A stretch of DNA of 64,000 nucleotides from Hyphomicrobiales bacterium (GCA_900472575.1 UCIV01000013.1:62001-126000); one strand, 5' to 3'; counted from the stretch's first letter, positions 46,589-55,801 are shown. Notes: generated from the sequence alone by a model not told the origin. Translations and numbers: made by a program.

Positions 46589-47323
46589 TCAGATCGACCA
46601 GCCGCCGTCGATGCCGACGGCCTGCCCGGTCGTGTAGGTAGCGCCGGCGAGATAGACCGCCAGTTCCGCAATTTCTTCAGGGCTGCCGAGGCGCCCCATC
46701 GGCTGGCGGGCGATAAATGCCGCACGCGCCTCCTCGTAATTGCCCTGGGCACGCATGCGCTGTTCCAAGGACGGGCTTTCCACCGTACCGGGGCAGATAG
46801 CGTTGCAGCGAATGCCGCGTGTCACGTAGTCAGCTGCAATCGCCTTGGTCAGCCCGATCACGGCAGCCTTGGTCGTGCCATAGGCGCAGCGGTTCGGTAC
46901 GCCCTTGGAGCTGGAAGCGATCGAGGCCATGTTGATGATCGTGCCGTCGCCGCGCTCCAGCATGCCCGGCAGCACAGCCTTGATCGTGCGCACCATGGCG
47001 CGGACATTGAGATCGAAGGCGAAATCGAGATCCTTGTCCGTCATCTCCAGCACCGAGCCGCCATGCACTACACCGGCGCAGTTGAACAGTACATCGATCG
47101 CGCCGACACGCTCGAAGAATGCCGTTACCGATGCGCTGTCGAGCACATCGAGCTTTGCCGTTTCGATATTGGTGCTGCCCGTCAGCGTCGAAAGCGCTTC
47201 CTCATTGATATCGGTCGCCCAGACTTGTGCGCCCGCTTCGGCATAGGCCAATGCGCTGGCCCGTCCTATCCCCTGACCGGCGGCGGTCACCACGACCACC
47301 TTGCCTCCTAGCTTACCTGTCAT
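46589..47323 (-). CDS. 2-keto-3-deoxy-L-fuconate dehydrogenase (SDR)
   Basis: A 244-residue short-chain dehydrogenase: nucleotide motif TAAGQGIGRASA, NNAG equivalent NCAG, catalytic Ser in MASIAS and YxxxK as YGTTK. NAD specificity is suggested by the acidic residue in ATDINEEAL. In this operon it should oxidise the C4 hydroxyl of 2-keto-3-deoxy-L-fuconate. SD AAGGGAGAAG precedes the ATG. Confidence 0.88.
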   Translation of the reverse strand: MTGKLGGKVVVVTAAGQGIGRASALAYAEAGAQVWATDINEEALSTLTGSTNIETAKLDVLDSASVTAFFERVGAIDVLFNCAGVVHGGSVLEMTDKDLDFAFDLNVRAMVRTIKAVLPGMLERGDGTIINMASIASSSKGVPNRCAYGTTKAAVIGLTKAIAADYVTRGIRCNAICPGTVESPSLEQRMRAQGNYEEARAAFIARQPMGRLGSPEEIAELAVYLAGATYTTGQAVGIDGGWSI

Positions 47324-47335
47324 GTCTTCTCCCTT

Positions 47336-47665
47336 TCAGTCCAGATGGAACACCTCATCCATCGATGCCCACCATTCCCCATCCTTTCGCGTTGCGAAAG
47401 GTCTTTGGCAGGGAATACAGTACGACCACCATTCCTGGTTCTTCTCGCTCGCTGCCATTTTCGCCATATCTGCAGCGAAATCAGTACCATGATATTCCCA
47501 GTAACCGAACAGCAGGTTCTCCGGTTCGCGCAGGAATATCGAGTAGTTGGAGATATTGCAGCGCGATATGAGATCAAGGATCTCGGGCCACACGGCAGCA
47601 TGCAGCGCCTTATATTCCTCGACCTTTTCCGGCGCGAGACCAATCACCATCCCCATTCTCTGCAT
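47336..47665 (-). CDS. L-rhamnose/L-fucose mutarotase (RhaM family)
   Basis: A 109-residue sugar anomer isomerase of the L-rhamnose mutarotase family: VIGLAPEKVEEYKALHAAVWPE cut after the catalytic His (KALHAAVWPEI), NYSIFL, YWEYHG and WWS. It interconverts alpha and beta anomers so that the dehydrogenase receives the correct form. Here, between lactonase and SDR genes of a fucose operon, L-fucose is the expected sugar. GAGG lies 7-8 bases upstream. Confidence 0.88.
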   Translation of the reverse strand: MQRMGMVIGLAPEKVEEYKALHAAVWPEILDLISRCNISNYSIFLREPENLLFGYWEYHGTDFAADMAKMAASEKNQEWWSYCIPCQRPFATRKDGEWWASMDEVFHLD

Positions 47666-47674
47666 CTCATTTCC

Positions 47675-48487
47675 TCACAATCGATAGAAGCGCCGAGCAT
47701 TGCTGCCGAACACCGCATCGTGATCGGCTTGGGGAACGATCGCGCGGCATTGAGCGATCCATCCGGCATAGTTTCCAGCCAGATTGACGACCGGCCAGTC
47801 GCTACCCCAGATCACCCGGTCAACTCCGAACAATTCAAGAATGGTCTCGATATAGGGCCGCAGCGCCTCTGGCTTCTGCCCACCCGCTTCGGTCAACAGG
47901 CCGGAAAGCTTGCAGCAAACATTGTCGAGTTCGCAGAGCCGCAACATCGCATGCCGCCAGTCGCGATAATGTCCCGTGGCAATCCGCGGCTTCGCCCCAT
48001 GATCGATGACGACAGGCAGCCCGGGATGACGGCGGGCGAAGGCATGCAGGGCCGAAAGATGCGGCTCCAGCACCAGCGCATCGAACACCAGATAATGCGC
48101 CATCATCGCCTCGACAGCCGGCTCTAGCGCCGGATCGTCGATCCAGTCGGGATCGGCGATATTCTGCAGCATCGGCCGCAGTCCCTTCAACTTCGGCGCT
48201 TTTGCAAGATCGGCGATCACCTCCGGCGCATCCGGGGCCTTCATCTCCACCCAGCCGACGACACCGAGAATGGTATCGCTCTTCTCGGCGAGGCCCAGCA
48301 TGAACCGCGTATCCTCGACACTCGGCATCGATTGCACGAGGATCGTGCCGCCGACGCCGGCACCGTCGATCTCCGATGTCAGATCTGCGGGCAAGAAATC
48401 GCGGTGAATGGCGGCAAGCTCGGGTGGCGGCCAGCCGCCTTTGCGATCCTTCAGCAGCCAGAAATGCTGGTGGGCATCGATGATCAT
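47675..48487 (-). CDS. L-fucono-1,5-lactonase (amidohydrolase)
   Basis: A 270-residue amidohydrolase 2-family enzyme with the metal-binding start MIIDAHQHFW, a later VVIDHGAKP and the C-terminal Asp in VIWGSDWPV. Members in fucose operons hydrolyse L-fucono-lactone to L-fuconate. ATG 48487 begins four bases after the aldo/keto reductase stop; a start at 48514 would overlap it. The next gene, the mutarotase, follows closely. Confidence 0.88.
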   Translation of the reverse strand: MIIDAHQHFWLLKDRKGGWPPPELAAIHRDFLPADLTSEIDGAGVGGTILVQSMPSVEDTRFMLGLAEKSDTILGVVGWVEMKAPDAPEVIADLAKAPKLKGLRPMLQNIADPDWIDDPALEPAVEAMMAHYLVFDALVLEPHLSALHAFARRHPGLPVVIDHGAKPRIATGHYRDWRHAMLRLCELDNVCCKLSGLLTEAGGQKPEALRPYIETILELFGVDRVIWGSDWPVVNLAGNYAGWIAQCRAIVPQADHDAVFGSNARRFYRL

Positions 48488-48491
48488 CGTC

Positions 48492-49499
48492 TCAGCCACC
48501 CGAAACCGATGCATCGGCAGCGATCACACCCTTGTCCTGCAATCGGGTCCAGAACGAAGCTGGAATTTCCTGCTCGAACCAGTCGACATTGGCCTTCATC
48601 TGCTCGGCGTTGCGTGCGCCCGAAACGACACTGACGACGGCCGGATGTAGCGCCGGAAAGGCGAGGGCCGCCGCCTGCATGGCAACGCCTTCAGCCTCGC
48701 AGGCAGCCTCGATCTCGCCGACACGGGCGAGAATATCGGCCGGAGCCTCGGCATAATTGAACTTTCGGTTTCCGGCGAGAAGCCCGGAATTGAACGCGCC
48801 CGCAACAACGATCCCGACACCTTCGCGGTGGCAGCGGTCGAGCAGGGCCAAGCTCTCCTGTTCCAAGAGCGTATAGCGCCCAGCCAGCATCGACACGTCG
48901 ATATCGCATTCGTCCATCGCATCGGCGATCGCCTGCCATTCGTTGACGCCGAGCCCGATCGCCTTGATCAGACCTGCCTCACGCAATTCGCCAAGCGCCC
49001 GGAACCCGCCGCCCTTGGTCAACTGGTCCCAGTAATGCTGGTGACGATCCCCATGGGTGGCGCGGCCGATATCGTGGACAAAAAGCACGTCGGGCGCAAA
49101 CATGCCGAGCCGCTGGCGGCTGTCCTCGAAAGAGCGCAGGATCGCGTCATAACCGTAATCATAGGTCGGCCGAAACGGCAGCGGCGCGACGAAGGCATCC
49201 TCTTCCGGCCCGACACTGTTATCCGGCAACATCAGCCGCCCGACCTTGGTGCTCAGCACATAATCGTCCCGCGCCCGATCCGTCACCATCGTCCCGAGCC
49301 GGCGTTCCGAGCGGGTATAGCCATAAAAGGGCGCCGTATCGAAATAGCGGATGCCGGCATCCCACGCAGCCTCGAAGGCACTGAGCGATTCCTGATAGGG
49401 GGTCAGCCGGTAGAGATTGCCCATCTGGGCACAGCCCAGCCCCATAAGCGTGAACGAGACGTTGCGATTGCGCAGCCTGCGCCTGTCCGAAACCTTCAT
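48492..49499 (-). CDS. Aldo/keto reductase, L-fucose (D-threo-aldose) 1-dehydrogenase-like
   Basis: A 335-residue aldo/keto reductase. Motifs: GLGCAQMGNLY, the catalytic Asp/Tyr region RYFDTAPFYGYTRSERRLG, STKVGR (Lys) and LFVHDIGRATHG (His). It belongs to the group of D-threo-aldose 1-dehydrogenases that oxidise L-fucose to its lactone. As first catabolic gene after the ABC transporter, it starts the pathway. ATG 49499 chosen; the 15 extra upstream codons lack support. Confidence 0.87.
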   Translation of the reverse strand: MKVSDRRRLRNRNVSFTLMGLGCAQMGNLYRLTPYQESLSAFEAAWDAGIRYFDTAPFYGYTRSERRLGTMVTDRARDDYVLSTKVGRLMLPDNSVGPEEDAFVAPLPFRPTYDYGYDAILRSFEDSRQRLGMFAPDVLFVHDIGRATHGDRHQHYWDQLTKGGGFRALGELREAGLIKAIGLGVNEWQAIADAMDECDIDVSMLAGRYTLLEQESLALLDRCHREGVGIVVAGAFNSGLLAGNRKFNYAEAPADILARVGEIEAACEAEGVAMQAAALAFPALHPAVVSVVSGARNAEQMKANVDWFEQEIPASFWTRLQDKGVIAADASVSGG

Positions 49500-49568
49500 G
49501 ATGTCCTGAAATCCAGATCGTGATAGAAGGGAGCGCGCGGGCATTGAGGCGCCCGCGCGCCGGTCTGT

Positions 49569-50513
49569 TTAGTAGAGAACGTTCTTGGCTTCCGGCTTGT
49601 CGATATTGTCCTTCGTCACCACGACGACGCCGGTATCGACGGTCTTCTCGACCTTCTGCTTGCCAAGGATCGAAAGCAGCGTCTGGATGCCCTTTTCGCC
49701 CATCTGGTAGGATCCCTGAACGACGGTGGCGGTCAGCGTTCCGTCCTTGACGAATTCCTGCAGGTCCTGGTTTCCGTCAAAGCCGATGGCAACCACCTTG
49801 CCCGCCTTGCCCGCCTGCTTGATCGCCCGGCCCATGCCGATTGCCGTCGGTTCGTTGGCGCCGAAAATACCCTTCAGGTCGCTGTTGGCGGCCAGAACGT
49901 CGGTGGTCTGGTTCAGCGCGGTCGCCATCTGCGACTGCGAATAATAAGGCCCGACGATTTCCAGCTTGGAATTGGCCTTGATATAGTCGGTAAACCCGCC
50001 GACGCGGCCGATTTCCGAGCCGGCACCGGCAACATAGGACATGACGGCGATCTTGCCGGTCGTGCCGACCTTTTCAATCAGCGCCTTGGCGGCAAGCTCG
50101 CCGGCCTTGCTGTTATCGGTGGCAAGGAAGGACTGGTAATATTTGTCCGACCCCGCGGAAAGCTGGCTGTCGATGATGACGACCGGGATACGCGCTTCCC
50201 AGGCCTTCTTCACCGCCGGCACAAGCGCATCCGGATCCGACGGCGCAAGCAGGATCGCCGCCACCTTACGGTTGACGGCATTCTCGACCATGTTGACCTC
50301 GTCGGCAATGGCGGATTCTGCCGCCGGGCCCTGGAAGGTCATCGTGTGTTCGCCCTTGGCTGAGCCGATTGCGGCTTCCGCACCCTTCTGCACATTCTGC
50401 CAGAAAGTCGAGTTGACCGTCTTGACGATGACGGCGATTTCGCCGGCCGACGCGGCTGTCGTCCCGGCAAAGGCAAGTGCTGACGCCATCAGGACCGTTG
50501 CAAGTCTACGCAT
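49569..50513 (-). CDS. Sugar ABC transporter substrate-binding protein (RbsB type)
   Basis: A 314-residue periplasmic sugar-binding protein with signal peptide MRRLATVLMASALAFAG and cleavage near ASA-GEI. Domain motifs are TFWQNVQKGAE, LAPSDPDALVPAV, IDSQL and GIFGANEPTAIG. Operon context points to L-fucose. It is downstream of the ATPase and permease genes, separated from the permease by 115 bases that contain a small GC-rich hairpin (50605-50617), which may allow separate control. Confidence 0.92.
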   Translation of the reverse strand: MRRLATVLMASALAFAGTTAASAGEIAVIVKTVNSTFWQNVQKGAEAAIGSAKGEHTMTFQGPAAESAIADEVNMVENAVNRKVAAILLAPSDPDALVPAVKKAWEARIPVVIIDSQLSAGSDKYYQSFLATDNSKAGELAAKALIEKVGTTGKIAVMSYVAGAGSEIGRVGGFTDYIKANSKLEIVGPYYSQSQMATALNQTTDVLAANSDLKGIFGANEPTAIGMGRAIKQAGKAGKVVAIGFDGNQDLQEFVKDGTLTATVVQGSYQMGEKGIQTLLSILGKQKVEKTVDTGVVVVTKDNIDKPEAKNVLY

Positions 50514-50628
50514 GTCTTTCCTCCTCGAATGACCCCGGGATATCCCTCAAAGGTCCGTTTAAAGGGAAGGCTCCTCCCCTCCCCGTGGCTTCCATAGTCA
50601 GGCCCGGCCCCCGGCCGTTCCCTTATCT

Positions 50629-51684
50629 TCAGCGGCGATTGCGCAGCTGATCGATCCAGACGGTGACCAGAATGACGAGGCCGATGATGATCTGCTGGGT
50701 GAAGGCCGAGACGCCGTTCATGTTCAATCCGTTGCGCAATATGCCGATGACGAAGGCACCGATCATCGTGCCGGAAATCGTCCCGACACCGCCGATCAGC
50801 GACGTGCCGCCGATCACGGCGCTGGCAATCGCGTCGAGCTCATAAGCCACGCCCTCATTGGGCTGCGCGGTGACGAGGCGGGACATCAGCACGCAGCCGG
50901 TTAGGCCGGCGAGCGTGCCTGACACGACATAGGTAAAGGCGGTCACGCGAGAAACGTTTACGCCAGAAAGTCTCGCCGCGTCGGCATTGGAACCGATCGC
51001 ATAGATATAACGGCCGAGCACCGTGCGGTTCAGCACGAAGGCGGCAATGAAAGCGATGACGATCATCAGCACGACCGGATAGGGAATGCCGGGAAATGTC
51101 ACGGCCGGAAATCCCTGGTCGTCGATGGATTCGATCCGGAACAGAGAACCGTTACCCAGCTCGCCAAAAGCCTCACCAAGGCCGGACACAGCACGAGCGC
51201 CGGTGATCTGCAGTGCCACACCACGCGCAATCAGCATCATGCCGAGCGTCGCAATGAAGGGCGGCAGCTTCAACTGGGTGATGACGAAACCGTTGATCAG
51301 TCCACAGAGCGAGCCGGTCAGGATACCGAGCAGCATGCCGATCCAGATCGGCAGTTGCAGTTCCTTCACCGCAAGTGCCGCCACCACGCCGGCCAGCGCC
51401 AGAACCGAGCCGACCGACAGATCGATCCCGCCGGTGATGATGACATAGGTCGCACCGATGCCCAGCAGCGCAATGGAGGTCACCTGAAGCGCAATCGTCA
51501 TGCCGTTGCCGACGGTGAAGAAAGCGCTGCTTGTGGCGGAAAACACTGCCGCCAGCGCGAGCAGGCTGCCGAGTGCTGCAAATTTCTGGATGATATCCTT
51601 CTGCCGCTCGCTCAGGCGACGCCCTTGACCGGCGGCCTTCGGGGCCGGCTGCTGCGCCGGTTTTTCGCTGGTCATATCGGCCAT
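50629..51684 (-). CDS. Sugar ABC transporter permease (RbsC type)
   Basis: A 351-residue inner-membrane permease with about ten hydrophobic helices. Motifs: YVIITGGIDLSVGSVLALAG, FVITQLKLPPFIATLGMM, YAIGSNADAARLSGVNV and SAVIGGTSLIGGVGTISGT. The soluble N-terminus (about 30 residues, rich in Pro/Gln/Lys) is longer than usual. It begins four bases after the ATPase stop. ATG 51684 or the in-frame ATG 51675 are both possible. Confidence 0.93.
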   Translation of the reverse strand: MADMTSEKPAQQPAPKAAGQGRRLSERQKDIIQKFAALGSLLALAAVFSATSSAFFTVGNGMTIALQVTSIALLGIGATYVIITGGIDLSVGSVLALAGVVAALAVKELQLPIWIGMLLGILTGSLCGLINGFVITQLKLPPFIATLGMMLIARGVALQITGARAVSGLGEAFGELGNGSLFRIESIDDQGFPAVTFPGIPYPVVLMIVIAFIAAFVLNRTVLGRYIYAIGSNADAARLSGVNVSRVTAFTYVVSGTLAGLTGCVLMSRLVTAQPNEGVAYELDAIASAVIGGTSLIGGVGTISGTMIGAFVIGILRNGLNMNGVSAFTQQIIIGLVILVTVWIDQLRNRR

Positions 51685-51688
51685 GCTT

Positions 51689-53248
51689 TCACAATCCCTG
51701 TTCGCCGCGCCGGCCGCTGCCGGACGCGTAATGCATGATTTCTTCCTGGGAGGTCGTCCGCGTTTCAAGCGTCGCTGTGATCCGCCCACCATGGAAGACG
51801 GCGATGCGGTCGGACATGCCGAGCACTTCCGGCAGTTCGGAACTGATCAGCACAACGCCGATGCCACGTGCCGCAAGCTCGTCCATGATCTGGTAAATGG
51901 CGAATTTCGCCCCGACATCGATACCGCGCGTCGGTTCGTCGAAAAACATGATGCGCGGCTCGCGAAACAGCCATTTGCCGATGATGATCTTCTGCTGGTT
52001 GCCGCCGGAAAGCAGGCGAACCGGCTGGCTGAGGCTCGGCGTGCGGATGTTCAAAAGATCGACATAGCGCTGGCCCGCCTCGCGATGCCGCTTGCGGTCG
52101 ATCACGCCGAAACGGCTCGCGACCGCGCCCATCCGCGCCATGACCAGATTGGCATCGACCGGCATTTTTACCGCCAACCCCTGCGCCTTGCGGTCTTCGG
52201 AAAGATAGGCAATGCCCGCGTCGATCGCGCTGCGCGGATCGGAAATCTTCAATTCGCTTCCGTCGAGCATGATCGTCCCGGCATCGCGCGGATCGGCGCC
52301 GAAAATGGCACGTGCCACCTCCGTGCGCCCCGCCCCCATCAGCCCGGCAAAACCGAGGATCTCGCCACGGCGGATCTCGAAATTGATGTCGGAAAACACG
52401 CCGCGACTGGTCAGGCCGGTTGCGGAAAAGATCACCTTGTCGCCCGGCACCCGCGTCGGCTCGGGAAACTTGTCCTCCAGCGACCGCCCCACCATCCGCG
52501 CCACGATGTCGTCGACAGTCAGCGAAGAAAAATCATCGGTCGAGATATAGCGCCCGTCACGCAGCACAGTGACGCGATCGACGATCTCCGCCATCTCGTC
52601 CAACCGGTGCGAGATATAGATGATGCCGGTGCCCTGGGCTTTCAGGTCGCGGATCACCTTGAACAGAAGCTGTGCCTCCTGCTCGGTCAGCGACGAGGTC
52701 GGCTCGTCCATGATCAGCACGGTCGCATCGAGCGACAGCGCCTTGGCGATTTCCACCATCTGACACTGTGCGACCGACAACGTGCGCACCTGAACATTCG
52801 GATCGATATCGACGCCAAGCCGGTCGAGACAGCGTTTTGCGTCGGCGATCAGTCGTCTCCGGTCGACGAGAAAACCGCGCCGCGGCTCGCGGGCGAGATA
52901 GATGTTTTCCGCCACTGTCAGATGCGGAACGAGATTGAGTTCCTGGTGGATGATGGCAATGCCGGCCGCTTCCGATTGAAGCGTCGAGGCAAACTGCACC
53001 GGCTCACCCTTGAAGGTGATCGAACCGGAATTCGGCTGGTAGACGCCGCTGATGATCCTCATCAGCGTCGATTTTCCCGCCCCGTTCTCTCCACAGACGG
53101 CATGCACCTCGCCGGCGCGCAGATCGAAACTGACGCCCGACAGGGCCTTTACGCCCGGAAATTCCTTGGACACACCCTCAAGCTTCAACAGCACGGCGTG
53201 CCCAACGGCATGACCAGCCATGCCTGCAGGTTGCGGCACTCCTCCCAT
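51689..53248 (-). CDS. Sugar ABC transporter ATP-binding protein (RbsA type)
   Basis: A 519-residue tandem ATPase. The first domain has GENGAGKST, LSVAQCQMVEIAKAL and VLIMDEPTSSLT; the second has GFAGLMGAGRTEV, LLSGGNQQKIIIGKWL and IMFFDEPTRGID. The degenerate second Walker A (GLMGAGRTE) is normal for RbsA/XylG types. ATG 53248 has GAGGAG six bases upstream, while the open frame extends to 53299. It is the first gene of the operon, divergent from the FadR-type regulator gene. Confidence 0.94.
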   Translation of the reverse strand: MGGVPQPAGMAGHAVGHAVLLKLEGVSKEFPGVKALSGVSFDLRAGEVHAVCGENGAGKSTLMRIISGVYQPNSGSITFKGEPVQFASTLQSEAAGIAIIHQELNLVPHLTVAENIYLAREPRRGFLVDRRRLIADAKRCLDRLGVDIDPNVQVRTLSVAQCQMVEIAKALSLDATVLIMDEPTSSLTEQEAQLLFKVIRDLKAQGTGIIYISHRLDEMAEIVDRVTVLRDGRYISTDDFSSLTVDDIVARMVGRSLEDKFPEPTRVPGDKVIFSATGLTSRGVFSDINFEIRRGEILGFAGLMGAGRTEVARAIFGADPRDAGTIMLDGSELKISDPRSAIDAGIAYLSEDRKAQGLAVKMPVDANLVMARMGAVASRFGVIDRKRHREAGQRYVDLLNIRTPSLSQPVRLLSGGNQQKIIIGKWLFREPRIMFFDEPTRGIDVGAKFAIYQIMDELAARGIGVVLISSELPEVLGMSDRIAVFHGGRITATLETRTTSQEEIMHYASGSGRRGEQGL

Positions 53249-53294
53249 CGCGATCTCCTCTTCGCGCAAGAGCTTCCCAGGGCTCTTGCGGATT

Positions 53295-53328
53295 ATCAAA
53301 TCGCGGCCGCGTCATTTGGTCAAGCCAA
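53295..53328 (-). promoter_or_regulatory. Promoter of fucose operon overlapped by palindromic operator
   Basis: On the minus strand, TTGACC (53323-53318) and TTTGAT (53300-53295) are separated by 17 bases, a sigma-70-like pair. The palindrome TTGG-TCAAG-CCAA at 53316-53328 covers the -35. A FadR-type repressor is encoded divergently, so binding here would block transcription of the fucose operon. Confidence 0.55.
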
Positions 53329-53404
53329 TTTGCAGATTTTTCTTGCATCATGCCAATTATTGACGCCAATTGACGGACAACTGCTTGTTAAATACGCAAT
53401 TGGC
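53324..53404. repeat. Cluster of GCCAATT half-sites in fucose control region
   Basis: GCCAATT occurs at 53324-53330, 53352-53358 and 53365-53371 and, inverted, at 53398-53404 (AATTGGC). Four copies in 81 bases between divergent genes is far more than expected by chance. The first is half of the TTGG-N5-CCAA palindrome. They probably mark cooperative binding of the adjacent FadR-type regulator. Confidence 0.6.
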
Positions 53405-53413
53405 CAGACCTCA

Positions 53414-54085
53414 ATGACGGATACACGACGCCTCTACCAGCAGACTGCAGACCGCGTCCGGCAGCTTATCGCCAGGGGAGATTATCAGGCCGGCGCACGC
53501 CTGCCCGCAGAGCGCGAACTCGCCCAGCAACTCGGCGTCTCACGCCCTTCGCTTCGGGAGGCGCTGATCGCGCTCGAAATCGACGGTACGATCGAGATCC
53601 GCATGGGGTCGGGCATCTACGTGCTCAACACAACAAAACCGGCCGGCAACGGCCGATCCCTGGGTGAAAGCCCGTCGGAACTGATGCAGGCGCGCGCCGT
53701 CATTGAAAGCGCCATCATTGTCCAGGCGGCAGCAACGATGTCGGAAAAGACGCTGGTCATGCTGCGCGCGACACTCAATGCCATGGCGGACGATATCGCC
53801 AACACGCGAAAACCGATCGAACAGGACCGGGCCTTCCACCTGATCATCGCGGAAAGCACCGGCAACACGCTGTTTGCGGAGATCGTCGAAAACCTGTTCG
53901 ACGAACGCCACAGCCCGCTATCTGCCGGCATCCGCGGCCATTTCGAGACGGCCGATAGCTGGACGGCAGCACTTACCGAACACCACGCCATATTGGCGGC
54001 GCTGGAAGCCCGCGATCCACTGGCAGCACAGGCGGCGATGCATTCGCACCTCACTGCGTCAGGCCGCCGCTGGCTTGAAAACTGA
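53414..54085 (+). CDS. FadR/GntR-family regulator of the fucose operon
   Basis: A 223-residue repressor: GntR winged helix (LYQQTADRVRQLIARG, AERELAQQLGVSRPSLREAL) and FCD domain (RAVIESAIIVQAA, RAFHLIIAESTGNT, EHHAILAALEARDP). The HTH closely resembles that of the regulator at 35705, fitting their related TTGGT-type sites. It is divergent from the ABC/fucose operon. Start ATG 53414; the open frame runs far upstream only because the opposite strand encodes RbsA. The effector is probably a pathway acid such as L-fuconate or its keto derivative. Confidence 0.88.
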   Translation: MTDTRRLYQQTADRVRQLIARGDYQAGARLPAERELAQQLGVSRPSLREALIALEIDGTIEIRMGSGIYVLNTTKPAGNGRSLGESPSELMQARAVIESAIIVQAAATMSEKTLVMLRATLNAMADDIANTRKPIEQDRAFHLIIAESTGNTLFAEIVENLFDERHSPLSAGIRGHFETADSWTAALTEHHAILAALEARDPLAAQAAMHSHLTASGRRWLEN

Positions 54086-54090
54086 GAGCT

Positions 54091-55260
54091 TTAAAGCGCG
54101 CGGATATAGCCGCTCAACCGCTCGGCAGCGTCATCGATCTGCTTGGGATCACGCAGATAACAGGCGCGCAGGAAGGTTTCGCCACCTAGGCCGAAGGCCG
54201 TACCCGGTGCAAGACCCACACCCGTCGCATCAACGATTTTGAAGGCTTCCGCACGCGCATCCGTCACGCCGTCGATTTTCAGGAAGGCGTAGAGCGCGCC
54301 CGGCGGACGACCGGTCTCGACCCGGTTCGTCGCCACCAGCGCATCGCAGAGGATGTCGCGCGAGGTCCGCGCCCGCTCGATATTGGTGCGGACGAAATCG
54401 TCGCCCTGATCCAGCGCCACGATCGCCCCCTTCTGCATGAACTGCGCCACGCCGGAGGTTGAATACTGGATGAGATTTGTCAGCGTCTGGCCGATTTCCG
54501 CCGGCGCCACCATCCAGCCGACGCGCCAGCCGGTCATGCACCAGTTCTTTGAAAACGACTGGGCAAAGATGATCCGATCATCCTTATCCATAACATCCAT
54601 GAAGGACGGCGCGCGGGCGCCATCGAAATAATAAAGACCATAGATCTCGTCGGCGATGATCCAGAGACCATGCTTGCGCGCCAGATCGAGCACGGCGGCC
54701 AGATCTTCCTTCGTTGCTGTCCAGCCGGTCGGGTTAGACGGCGAGTTGATGAACAACGCCTTGGTCTTCGGCGTGATCGCAGAAGCGAGGCGATCGATAT
54801 CGATTTTCCATTGCCCGTCGACGAAATCCAGCGCAACGGCTTTCGGCTTCACCTCAGCCACCAAAGCGGCATGCATCGCATTCGGCCATGACGGCGAAAA
54901 ATAGATGATCTCGTCACCGGCCGAGACCGTCGCCTGGATCGCCAGCACGATCGACTGCATGCCCGACCCGGTCACATAGATATTGTCGACCGAAAGCTCG
55001 TTTGCGTAATGGCGCTGGTAATAACGCACGATTGCCTGGCGAAGCTCGGGAATGCCCTGCGTCCACGTATAGAAGGTCTCACCCGCGACAAGCGCATCCG
55101 CCGCCGTCTTGGTGATGAAATCCGGCGTCGGCAGGTCACCCTCGCCGATCCAGAGCGGCATCAGGTTCGCGCGCCCTCTGGCATAGGTGACAATCTCGCC
55201 AATACCGCTGCGCGGTGCTGACGCGGCGCGGGCGCTGATATCCGGTCTGATAAAATTCAT
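54091..55260 (-). CDS. Class I/II PLP aminotransferase
   Basis: A 389-residue fold-type I aminotransferase. PLP lysine in AQSFSKNWCMTGWRVGW; N-terminal ILWIGEGDLPTP-like motif PLWIGEGDLPTPDF; NSPSNPTGW and DEIYGLYYF for cofactor binding; FLRACY with the C-terminal substrate Arg. Family relatives act on aspartate, aromatic or other amino acids. It follows an Lrp-type regulator gene on the same strand and is divergent from arginase, suggesting arginine/ornithine-linked nitrogen metabolism. ATG 55260; the longer frame overlaps the Lrp gene. Confidence 0.86.
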   Translation of the reverse strand: MNFIRPDISARAASAPRSGIGEIVTYARGRANLMPLWIGEGDLPTPDFITKTAADALVAGETFYTWTQGIPELRQAIVRYYQRHYANELSVDNIYVTGSGMQSIVLAIQATVSAGDEIIYFSPSWPNAMHAALVAEVKPKAVALDFVDGQWKIDIDRLASAITPKTKALFINSPSNPTGWTATKEDLAAVLDLARKHGLWIIADEIYGLYYFDGARAPSFMDVMDKDDRIIFAQSFSKNWCMTGWRVGWMVAPAEIGQTLTNLIQYSTSGVAQFMQKGAIVALDQGDDFVRTNIERARTSRDILCDALVATNRVETGRPPGALYAFLKIDGVTDARAEAFKIVDATGVGLAPGTAFGLGGETFLRACYLRDPKQIDDAAERLSGYIRAL

Positions 55261-55363
55261 GGAGGGTGTCTCGACTTGAAGAAAATCAAATTGCAGGGCG
55301 CAAGGACTAAGCGCGTCGATTGTGGCCGTCAACGGGCAGAACCGGCGCGGCACGCGAAAATGC

Positions 55364-55801
55364 TCAGAGCCGCGCTCGTGTGCTACGCGGCGTCGCCAGA
55401 AGCAGGTTCGTTTCGCTGGCCGTGATGCCCTGAACAAGCCTTATGCGACGAAGCACATTGTCGAAATCAGCCAGCGTCGCAGTCCCCAGTTCGACGATCA
55501 GATCCCAACGTCCATTGGTGGTGTGTATCTCGGAAACCTCGGGAAAACCGCCCAGCGTCTGGATCACCCGGTCGGCAACACGCCCCTCGATCTCCACCAT
55601 CATGATGCCGCGCACCGGCAGCTCCACCGCATCGGCCCTGAGGATCACCGTATAACCGAGAACGTCGCGGTTTCGCTCCAGCTTTTCCATGCGTGCCCGC
55701 ACCGTCGCCCTTGACGTACCGAGGTCGGCCGCCAGATCCGAAATGCTGCGGCGGGCATCGTGACGCAAAAGCGTCACCAGCTTGTGGTCGAATTCATCCA
55801 T
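55364..55801 (-). CDS. Lrp/AsnC-family regulator
   Basis: A 145-residue Lrp-type regulator: N-terminal HTH (MDEFDHKLVTLLRHDARRSI, LAADLGTSRATVRARMEKLE) and C-terminal RAM ligand domain (VRGIMMVEIEGR, TTNGRWDLIVEL). It is divergent from arginase-ocd with 115 bases between starts, and upstream of the aminotransferase gene. Lrp relatives next to arginine catabolic genes often respond to arginine or ornithine; that role here is inferred. Confidence 0.9.
   Translation of the reverse strand: MDEFDHKLVTLLRHDARRSISDLAADLGTSRATVRARMEKLERNRDVLGYTVILRADAVELPVRGIMMVEIEGRVADRVIQTLGGFPEVSEIHTTNGRWDLIVELGTATLADFDNVLRRIRLVQGITASETNLLLATPRSTRARL

Noticed and set aside
51683..53413. A very long plus-strand frame leading into the regulator at 53414
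   Set aside because: It is opposite the RbsA-type ATPase gene; high GC content leaves the complementary frame open. Only the part from 53414 shows GntR domains.
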